DNA from: Halanaerobium sp.
Lineage (GTDB): Bacteria > Bacillota > Halanaerobiia > Halanaerobiales > Halanaerobiaceae
Length of the DNA: 6,115 nt
Assembly (NCBI GenBank): GCA_003070825.1
Contig: QBLP01000113.1
Location: forward strand, 1-6,115
Direction of reading: 5' to 3'
Part shown: positions 1 to 5,119 of the stretch, piece by piece
How the letters are laid out: every line of letters starts with the position of its first letter
Numbering within the stretch: position 1 is the first letter of the stretch
Position numbers and translations under genes: made by a program
Notes under the pieces: generated by a model
What the model was told of the DNA's origin: nothing
The model's input: only the letters and a program-made list of their open reading frames with translations
The model's database searches: none

Positions 1-1
1 A

Positions 2-70
2 TATATAAGTAGGGAAAAAAGATCTCGCGGAAAAGTTTTGGATTTATACGGATTATTGAAAATCGGATAA
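2..70 (+). CDS. 3' end of an unidentified upstream gene (partial)
   Basis: The frame starting at base 2 is open from the window edge to a TAA at 68-70, giving 22 residues that end in KVLDLYGLLKIG. The other two forward frames hit stops within the first 12 bases, so if an upstream gene reaches into the window on this strand it must use this frame. The stop lies 6 bp before the ATG at 77, the tight spacing seen between other genes here, which suggests co-transcription and coupling with the next gene. The fragment is basic and carries no motif I recognise, so no product is proposed. It could also be chance, because a 22-codon open stretch is not significant by itself. Confidence 0.35.
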   Translation, partial: YISREKRSRGKVLDLYGLLKIG

Positions 71-76
71 TAATAA

Positions 77-2251
77 ATGGAGATGAAAATTGTGATTAAA
101 TTAAATTCATTTGTTTTAAAAATTTTTGGTTTTGCTCTAATTATATTGCTTTTGCTGGCGTTTCCTGTTTCTGCAGAGTATTATCAATCCGGATTAATTG
201 ATTTTATCCAGTCCAACCATCAGATAACAGTACCTATTTTTTCTCCAACAGCTGAGATCAGCCTGCGGGCTGAAAAAGACACAGTTCTAATAGCAGCAGG
301 AGCTGAAAATCTGAAGTTGGAAGCTGGCAAAGAGTATTACATAACTCAGGGAGAGATCAACCTGCAGCAGCCTGAATTAAAAAGTGGCTGGGGAGTTCAG
401 ATAATGGCCAGTTCTACCGCCGAAAATGCCAGTCAGTTTAAAAACCAGGTAGAAATAGATTTTGAGGAACAGATAATTGTAAAAGAAGAAGAGGGGCTTT
501 TTAAAGTTCTGGCCGGAGCCTTTAACGAGCGCGGACAGGCAGAAGCATTCCAGCAAGAATTGCAGCAAGCCGGCTATAATGGCTGGATAAGAGAGATTAA
601 GATTAAGAATCAGGATTCTGATCCTCAGCAAAAAGTAGAAAATCAGCAGGTTCAGCCCTACAATCAGGAGGTTGGAGAAGGGCTTAATTTCTATAATGAT
701 GCTGGTGAGAAAATAAGAGCGGCTCATGTTTTTAAAATTAGGGGTCAGTTTAAGGTTGAGGATAGAAAAATGCAGGGAGAGTTTCAATTTGGACCGATTG
801 GAAATTCAGTCTTATTTAGCTATAAAACTAATCTGGAGGAGATGACAGCTTATCTGCTGCAGAGTTCTTTTAATGCAGGTGCTCCGGTGGAGGCACTAAA
901 GGCCCAGTCTATTCTTTATAGGACTTCACTGCTCTATCAGTTGGAAGTTCAGGGTGCACGCCTGGAAAACTTTAATAAGCTAGCCTTTGGTCGTTTGAGT
1001 CCGGTGTTTAAAGAAGCTGTAGCAGCGACTTCAGGCCAGGTACTTACCAGGGATAAGGAATTTTATTATAATAGTGATTTTTCTTTAAAAGAAATTAACA
1101 GTCCCAGAGCTGGTATTGTTCCCCTGGCTCAGGCAGATTATAATTTTCAGGAGATTATAGAATATTATTATGATCGAGCGGAAATTGCGGAACTGACAGA
1201 ACTTATAGATAGTGAGCTTAAATTTACTGCTCGTATTAACCGGGGACTTAATTTTAAGGAAATCAGGCAAAAGAGCTGGGCCGGACCCCGAGTAATTACG
1301 GTTGTTGACTATGACCTCTCAGTTGATGAACTTAATTTAAAGCCAGTGCTGGCTCAGGGAGTTGTACCGGGAAGGGAAGATCTTGGTGATATCATTCGTG
1401 ATCATTCTGCTCTGGCTGGTGTTAATGGAGGCTATTTTCATTACAGCGGCAGACCGCTGGGGCTGCTTTATCTTGATGGAACTCTGGTCAGTGAACCGCT
1501 TTATCAACGAACTGCACTTTTAATTGCTCAGGACAAAGAACTTTCTTTTGCTCAGGTAGACTGGGAGGGAGAACTGTTAATAACTGATCTTTCCAGAAGT
1601 TTTAAAATAAATGGTGTTAACAGGTCAGTTCATGCCGATGAAGCAGTTGTTTTTAACAGTTATTATGGGGCTCGAATGCCGGCCTTAAGTAAGGGCTATT
1701 ATGATCTTGTTATTCGTTCGGGAAAAATTTTGGGTACAGAAACTGAGCCTGGAGCTGAAACTCCAATTCCCCCGGATGGATTTGTGGTTCGGGTTGGTTC
1801 CGAAAGAAGAGATTTAATATATTTAACACCCGAATTAAAGAACCAGAGGGTAAAGATTAATAACAAGTTTTCGCCTGATTTAGAAGAGAAGAATATTATT
1901 TATGCTGTCGGTGGTGGCCCGCGTCTATTGAAAAATGGAGAAATAAAAATTACAGGTAAGCAAGAAAAATTTCAACCTGACATTTTAAATGGTAGAGCGC
2001 CGAGAACAGCACTTGGATTAACAGCGGATAATCATCTTTTGATGCTGACTATTGATGGTAGACAGGAAAAATTGAGCATTGGAATGAGTTTAGAAGAAAC
2101 AGCTGAAATTTTAAGAGAGCTGGGTGCTGTTGAAGCTATGAATCTTGATGGTGGTGCCTCAGCCAGAATGGTGATCAGAGGTTTTACAATGAATCGTCCC
2201 AGTGCAGATCGTTTGATTTCGAATGGAGTCATAGTTAATCGCGAAGATTAA
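77..2251 (+). CDS. Secreted SPOR / SpoIID-like / phosphodiester glycosidase (NAGPA) three-domain envelope protein
   Basis: This is an exported cell-wall protein of up to 724 residues. Residues 8-33 form a signal peptide with a hydrophobic core (FALIILLLLAFP) and a likely cleavage after VSA. Residues about 103-176 look like a SPOR domain, the peptidoglycan-binding repeat (WGVQIMAS near the start, FKVLAGAF in the middle). Residues about 212-370 resemble SpoIID/LytB (EALKAQ at 272-277 followed by R282 and T283, then ATSGQVLT), but the catalytic Glu expected about 8 residues before EALKAQ is Ser. Residues about 400-722 form a phosphodiester glycosidase (NAGPA, PF09992-type) domain with GVNGGYF (448-454), VGGGPRLL (611-618), RTAL (643-646) and NLDGGASA (689-696). 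The family hydrolyses sugar-1-phosphodiester links; the substrate here is unknown, possibly a wall or surface glycan. The start is uncertain: ATG 77, ATG 83 or GTG 92; the last has the best ribosome binding site and still leaves an intact signal peptide. Confidence 0.88.
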   Translation: MEMKIVIKLNSFVLKIFGFALIILLLLAFPVSAEYYQSGLIDFIQSNHQITVPIFSPTAEISLRAEKDTVLIAAGAENLKLEAGKEYYITQGEINLQQPELKSGWGVQIMASSTAENASQFKNQVEIDFEEQIIVKEEEGLFKVLAGAFNERGQAEAFQQELQQAGYNGWIREIKIKNQDSDPQQKVENQQVQPYNQEVGEGLNFYNDAGEKIRAAHVFKIRGQFKVEDRKMQGEFQFGPIGNSVLFSYKTNLEEMTAYLLQSSFNAGAPVEALKAQSILYRTSLLYQLEVQGARLENFNKLAFGRLSPVFKEAVAATSGQVLTRDKEFYYNSDFSLKEINSPRAGIVPLAQADYNFQEIIEYYYDRAEIAELTELIDSELKFTARINRGLNFKEIRQKSWAGPRVITVVDYDLSVDELNLKPVLAQGVVPGREDLGDIIRDHSALAGVNGGYFHYSGRPLGLLYLDGTLVSEPLYQRTALLIAQDKELSFAQVDWEGELLITDLSRSFKINGVNRSVHADEAVVFNSYYGARMPALSKGYYDLVIRSGKILGTETEPGAETPIPPDGFVVRVGSERRDLIYLTPELKNQRVKINNKFSPDLEEKNIIYAVGGGPRLLKNGEIKITGKQEKFQPDILNGRAPRTALGLTADNHLLMLTIDGRQEKLSIGMSLEETAEILRELGAVEAMNLDGGASARMVIRGFTMNRPSADRLISNGVIVNRED
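79..85 (+). promoter_or_regulatory. Ribosome binding site favouring a GTG start at 92
   Basis: GGAGATG at 79-85 resembles a Shine-Dalgarno core (GGAG at 79-82) and ends 6 bp before an in-frame GTG at 92. The ATG at 77 has only a weak GGAT (65-68) in front of it, and the ATG at 83 directly abuts the GGAG. The protein started at 92 would be MIKLNSFVLK..., a normal signal-peptide n-region. If this is right, the coding sequence is 92-2251 (719 codons). Confidence 0.45.
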
Positions 2252-2254
2252 AGC

Positions 2255-2281
2255 TCTGCATTGGAAAGTAACTTTTGCAGA
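2255..2281 (+). terminator. Weak hairpin after the glycosidase gene, possible partial terminator
   Basis: TCTGCA (2255-2260) is exactly complementary to TGCAGA (2276-2281), and inside it AAAG (2265-2268) can pair with CTTT (2272-2275), leaving a TTGG bulge and a TAA loop. The structure begins 4 bp after the stop codon. It is followed by AAATAATTTT rather than a clean T-run, so as an intrinsic terminator it would be inefficient. It may instead be an mRNA 3'-end stabiliser or chance. Confidence 0.25.
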
Positions 2282-2287
2282 AATAAT

Positions 2288-2316
2288 TTTAAATATAGCT
2301 TTATCTAATATATAAT
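2288..2316 (+). promoter_or_regulatory. Candidate SigA-type promoter for the putative barrel gene and rfaE genes
   Basis: A perfect -10 hexamer TATAAT lies at 2311-2316, about 25 bp before the ATG at 2342. The -35 region at 17-bp spacing (TTTAAA, 2288-2293) is poor. Transcription would start near 2322, just ahead of the strong ribosome binding site at 2330-2334. The region is very AT-rich, so a chance TATAAT is possible. The position in the only sizeable gap (90 bp) in the first 5.8 kb supports it. Confidence 0.4.
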
Positions 2317-2329
2317 AAAATTACACTAG

Positions 2330-2334
2330 AGGAG
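2330..2334 (+). promoter_or_regulatory. Strong ribosome binding site of the putative barrel gene
   Basis: AGGAG at 2330-2334, inside a longer AGAGGAGAG, sits 7 bp before the ATG at 2342. It is among the best Shine-Dalgarno sequences in the window, consistent with an abundantly made secreted or outer-membrane protein. Confidence 0.7.
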
Positions 2335-2341
2335 AGATAAA

Positions 2342-2869
2342 ATGACTAAAAAAATAATGATATTAATGATTACAGTAAGCTTAATTTTTACAGTTTTTAC
2401 AGCAGTTAATGCAGCTGAACTGAAAGAGGTAAATTACCTTATTTCAGGTGATTCAATGGAGATTGACACTCTGCAGTTAGAGCCAAAGTTTATTCTTAAT
2501 GGTGGCCATCAGGGGAAGCTGAACCTCGCTTTTGATGGAGACGATTTTCATATTGGTGCAGATATTGGTTTGAATATGATTTCCCAGCCTGAGTTTAAAA
2601 TGGATCTGCATCTGATGCTGACAGACAAAGTTGATGCTCAAGACTTTGGTAAAGGGGTAGGAATTTCGGCTGCAACTTTAAATAAGGATCTAAACTTTTT
2701 CTGGCAGACCTATTACTTTGTTGATGAGGACTTAACTGATCACAGTTATTACAGAGGTGGTGCCAGATATAATATTGGTCCCCGCAGTGATTTGGAGATA
2801 AGTATTGGTAATCAGTACTGGGATCTCAGCAATCGAGTTATAAATTTTGGTCTGACCTATAAAATGTAG
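2342..2869 (+). CDS. Secreted hypothetical protein, likely small outer-membrane beta-barrel
   Basis: This is a 175-residue protein with no family I can name. Residues 1-24 are a clean Sec signal peptide (KK, then a hydrophobic core ILMITVSLIFTVFTA) with predicted cleavage after VNA. The mature part of about 151 residues has no further hydrophobic span. It shows alternating polar/apolar strands separated by short turns rich in G, D and N, most clearly toward the end: YYRGGARYNI (137-146), DLEISIGNQYW (150-160) and RVINFGLTYKM (165-175). The last strand resembles the C-terminal beta-signal of outer-membrane barrels, although it ends in Met rather than Phe or Tyr. Mature length would suit an 8-strand barrel. 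It lies 9 bp upstream of rfaE1, in keeping with an outer-membrane role in a diderm firmicute. The alternative is a soluble periplasmic beta-rich protein. The coding call is firm; the barrel assignment is inference. Confidence 0.8.
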   Translation: MTKKIMILMITVSLIFTVFTAVNAAELKEVNYLISGDSMEIDTLQLEPKFILNGGHQGKLNLAFDGDDFHIGADIGLNMISQPEFKMDLHLMLTDKVDAQDFGKGVGISAATLNKDLNFFWQTYYFVDEDLTDHSYYRGGARYNIGPRSDLEISIGNQYWDLSNRVINFGLTYKM

Positions 2870-2878
2870 GGGGCTGAG

Positions 2879-3889
2879 ATGGGAAACTATAGTTCAGAGG
2901 AATTAATAAAATATATAAATAAATTTAGCGAAAAAAGAATAATGGTTCTGGGAGATTTAATAGCTGATAAATTTATTATCGCTGATCCAGAAAGGCTTTC
3001 TCGCGAGGCACCGGTTCTGATTTTAAAACATCAGCAGGAGAAAATCCTGCCTGGTGGTGGAGCCAATGCAGCTGCCAATATTGCCAGCCTGGGAGCAGAG
3101 GTTGATCTGCTTGGTGTTGTAGGAGAGGATCTGGCAGCAGAAGCTCTGATTGAAGAGCTTGAAGAACGGCAGATTTTAACTGCAGGAGTCTTTAAGGACA
3201 GAAGCAGGCCGACTGCTGAGAAAACAAGGATTCTGGCCGGTGGTGAGCAGATTGTTCGCCAGCAGGTGGTAAGGGTTGATAAAGTTAAGAGTTTTGATAT
3301 CAGTACTCAGCTTCAGCAGAAATTAAATTCTTACCTTAAGGAAAATATCGCCAGCAGTGATGCGATTCTTTTTTCGGATTACGGAAACGGAATTTTTAAT
3401 CAGAATAGTACGGCTCAGTTTGTAGAAGCTGCCGCTGCTGCCGGAAAAGAGTCAGCTGTAGACAGCCGTTATCAGTTAAATCAGTTTAAGGGAGCTGTAA
3501 TTGCAACTCCTAATTTAGAAGAAGCCTCTGCTATTTATGGCAGGGAACTGAGATCTCAGGCTGAAGTAGAAAAAGCTGGTCTAGAAATGAGGAAAAAGCT
3601 GGAATTAAAATATCTGCTTATAACTCAGGGTGGAGATGGAATGACTCTTTTTGCACCCGGAGATAAAATAGAGCATATTGCCGCTGCTAATTTTAGTGAA
3701 GTTTTTGATGTAACAGGTGCTGGAGATACCGTGGTTGGTACACTGGTTCTGGCCCTGGCGGCAGGTGCACCGGCAGAGATTGCGATTAGAATTGCCAATT
3801 ATGCTGCCGGGATTGTTGTCCGCAAAAGTGGGGTTGCTTCAGTTACAGGCGCCGAATTAATCAGGGAAGTGAATAAAAATGACAGCTAA
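2879..3889 (+). CDS. rfaE1: D-glycero-beta-D-manno-heptose-7-phosphate kinase (HldE kinase half, PfkB/ribokinase fold)
   Basis: This cytoplasmic sugar kinase is predicted to phosphorylate heptose-7-phosphate at C1 using ATP, in ADP-heptose synthesis. It has 336 residues, the size of the stand-alone kinase domain of HldE. The N-terminus has VLGDLIADKF (23-32) followed by RLSREAPV (39-46), matching the RfaE substrate motif (usually RISPEAPV). PGGGANAA (58-65) is the PfkB glycine motif, SDYGNG (166-171) and TPNLEE (210-215) are typical, and DVTGAGDT (277-284) is the PfkB C-terminal signature with D283 as catalytic base. AGIVVRKSGVASV (310-322) matches the family's C-terminal segment. The ribosome binding site AGGGGG at 2868-2873 overlaps the stop codon of the preceding gene. 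The next gene, the adenylyltransferase, overlaps by 11 bp and strongly supports the heptose assignment. Ser-Arg in place of the usual Ser-Pro in the substrate motif is a small departure; another sugar-phosphate substrate cannot be excluded. Confidence 0.88.
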   Translation: MGNYSSEELIKYINKFSEKRIMVLGDLIADKFIIADPERLSREAPVLILKHQQEKILPGGGANAAANIASLGAEVDLLGVVGEDLAAEALIEELEERQILTAGVFKDRSRPTAEKTRILAGGEQIVRQQVVRVDKVKSFDISTQLQQKLNSYLKENIASSDAILFSDYGNGIFNQNSTAQFVEAAAAAGKESAVDSRYQLNQFKGAVIATPNLEEASAIYGRELRSQAEVEKAGLEMRKKLELKYLLITQGGDGMTLFAPGDKIEHIAAANFSEVFDVTGAGDTVVGTLVLALAAGAPAEIAIRIANYAAGIVVRKSGVASVTGAELIREVNKNDS

Positions 3890-4364
3890 AATTATGGACC
3901 TCGATGCTTTGAAAAAAGAAATTGATGCCCGAAAAGAGGCAGGAGAATTAATTGTTTTTACAAATGGTTGCTTTGATATCCTGCATGTTGGTCATATTCG
4001 CTATTTGAAAAAAGCTGCTTCTCTGGGTGATAAGCTGGTGCTGGCTGTAAATAGTGACAGTTCAGTTAGAAAGCTGAAAGGGAAAACACGTCCTCTGATG
4101 CCGGAGGCTGACAGACTCGAAATGCTGGCTGCTCTGGAAATGGTCGATTATCTAATACTCTTTTCGGAAGCTGATGCCACTAACTTACTGGAGCAGATTA
4201 AACCACAGGTTTATGTTAAAGGTGGAGATTACAGAATTGAAGATCTACCTGAGGCGGAGACAGTTTACAGTTATGGTGGAAAAATAGTTTTAATTACCGA
4301 GGTTAAGGGAAAATCAACAACAAATTTAATTAAAAAGATAAGGCAGATTAAAGATGAAAAATAG
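3879..4364 (+). CDS. rfaE2: D-glycero-beta-D-manno-heptose-1-phosphate adenylyltransferase (HldE cytidylyltransferase-fold half)
   Basis: This 161-residue nucleotidyltransferase is expected to join ATP and heptose-1-phosphate to give ADP-heptose with release of pyrophosphate. FTNGCFDILHVGH (27-39) contains the nucleotide-binding HxGH motif (H36, H39). KGKTRPLMPEADR (67-79), the VDYLILFSE stretch (89-97), VKGGDY (113-118) and GKSTTNLI (144-151) follow in the order seen in RfaE2 proteins, which distinguishes it from glycerol-3-phosphate cytidylyltransferases. Length is usual for the separate domain. The ATG at 3879 lies inside the end of rfaE1 (11-bp overlap) with AGGGAAG at 3863-3869 as ribosome binding site; an ATG at 3894 is a weaker alternative. 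The overlap implies translational coupling of the kinase and transferase, which are fused into one protein in Escherichia coli. The other pathway enzymes (GmhA, GmhB, HldD) are not in the window. Confidence 0.9.
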   Translation: MTAKIMDLDALKKEIDARKEAGELIVFTNGCFDILHVGHIRYLKKAASLGDKLVLAVNSDSSVRKLKGKTRPLMPEADRLEMLAALEMVDYLILFSEADATNLLEQIKPQVYVKGGDYRIEDLPEAETVYSYGGKIVLITEVKGKSTTNLIKKIRQIKDEK

Positions 4365-4458
4365 TCAACTACAAATTCTTATTCTGCTGACCCTCTTACT
4401 TTTAGGAGTGACAATGCTGGAATTGGGTATTTCATTTCAGGATTTGATGAGTTTTTGA
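4354..4458 (+). CDS. Possible 34-residue single-span membrane peptide
   Basis: An ATG at 4354, within the last codons of rfaE2, opens a 34-codon frame ending in TGA at 4456-4458. The product begins MKNSQLQILILLTLLLLG and ends LGISFQDLMSF: a short polar, basic N-terminus, one strongly hydrophobic segment (about residues 6-27) and a short tail, as in small single-pass inner-membrane proteins. It overlaps rfaE2 by 11 bp, exactly the overlap between rfaE1 and rfaE2, and nearly fills the 126-bp gap before sigH. The ribosome binding site is weak (AAGG at 4340-4343), so translation would rely on coupling. I recognise no family. AT-rich DNA makes hydrophobic peptides by chance easily, so the call is tentative. 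Confidence 0.45.
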   Translation: MKNSQLQILILLTLLLLGVTMLELGISFQDLMSF

Positions 4459-4478
4459 GGGAAAACTGAGACCAGGAT

Positions 4479-4485
4479 GGGGGGA
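4479..4485 (+). promoter_or_regulatory. Ribosome binding site fixing the TTG start of sigH
   Basis: The G-rich run GGGGGGA at 4479-4485, preceded by AGGAT (4474-4478), lies 5 bp before the TTG at 4491. No ATG or GTG is available in that frame between the upstream in-frame TGA (4467-4469) and 4491, and the next ATG (4527) would remove conserved N-terminal residues of region 1/2. This supports TTG as the initiator. Confidence 0.6.
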
Positions 4486-4490
4486 TATTC

Positions 4491-5117
4491 TTGTTTAAAG
4501 AGAAGGAAGAAGAAGAGATTATAGAGATGGCCCAGGCTGGAAATGACTTTGCAATAGAATATCTAATAGATCAAAATATGGATATAGTCTATGCTAAGGC
4601 CAGATTCTTTTTTATCAAGGGTCTGGATCGGGATGATGTTATTCAGGAGGGACGAGTTGGACTGTACAAAGCAATCCGGGATTTTAAAGAAGATAAAGGA
4701 GCTTCTTTTCGAGGTTTTTCTCAGCTTTGTGTACACAGACAGCTGGTTTCTGCTATAAAAAAGGCAAATCGCCAGAAACACATGCCTTTAAATACCTCTG
4801 CTTCTCTTGATAAAAGCCTGGACTATGGCAATGAAACGGGAAGAACTTTTAATGAAATTTTACCAGATGAAGGAGAAAATCTAGAAAAGAAATTTATCTG
4901 TCAGGAAACTTTAACTACAATTATTGACGAACTCTCGGAAGAATTAACAGATCTTGAATGGAATGTGTTTATGCTTTATCTGGATAGTAAATCCTATCAG
5001 GAAATATCCGAAGATCTTGATATTAATGTCAAAACGGTTGACAATGCTCTGCAGAGGGCCAGAAAGAAAATTGATGATCTGCGTGAACATTACAACCTCA
5101 AAGGAGTTGTTAATTAA
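4491..5117 (+). CDS. sigH: RNA polymerase sigma factor SigH (Spo0H), stationary-phase / transition-state sigma-70 family
   Basis: This sigma factor directs RNA polymerase to genes switched on at the end of exponential growth; in Bacillus these include early sporulation, competence and ribosome hibernation genes. It has 208 residues versus about 218 in Bacillus subtilis, the difference lying in a shorter N-terminus. Region 2 spans about 16-100, with YAKARFFFIKGLDRDDVIQE (34-53), GLYKAIRDFKEDK (57-69) and RQKHMPLN (94-101), the last nearly identical to the Bacillus RQKHIPLN. SLDK (105-108) follows. Region 4 spans about 140-200, with LYLDSKSYQEIS (162-173) and VDNALQRARKK (183-193) forming the helix-turn-helix. 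It starts at TTG with a purine-rich ribosome binding site. It follows the ADP-heptose genes and precedes comF by 2 bp; in many Firmicutes sigH instead lies near secE and nusG, so the placement is unusual. A matching SigH promoter occurs before hpf downstream. Confidence 0.95.
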   Translation: MFKEKEEEEIIEMAQAGNDFAIEYLIDQNMDIVYAKARFFFIKGLDRDDVIQEGRVGLYKAIRDFKEDKGASFRGFSQLCVHRQLVSAIKKANRQKHMPLNTSASLDKSLDYGNETGRTFNEILPDEGENLEKKFICQETLTTIIDELSEELTDLEWNVFMLYLDSKSYQEISEDLDINVKTVDNALQRARKKIDDLREHYNLKGVVN

Positions 5118-5119
5118 AA

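Noticed and set aside
36..71. Promoter for the glycosidase gene (TTGGAT at 38-43 with GATAAT at 66-71)
   Set aside because: The spacer would be 22 bp, too long for a SigA promoter, and the region is probably the end of an upstream coding frame.
377..787. 136-codon reverse-strand open frame inside the glycosidase gene
   Set aside because: It lies wholly within a gene with clear SPOR and SpoIID-like domains, and its product is a compositionally biased F/L/I/N-rich sequence typical of the antisense of AT-rich coding DNA.
2891..2920. Second SigH -35-like sequence (AGAGGAATT) early in rfaE1
   Set aside because: No GAAT-type -10 box occurs 11-12 bases downstream, and the site is within coding sequence.
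4563..4781. Reverse-strand open frame inside sigH
   Set aside because: It is a shadow of the well-conserved region 2 of SigH, with no ribosome binding site and no family resemblance.
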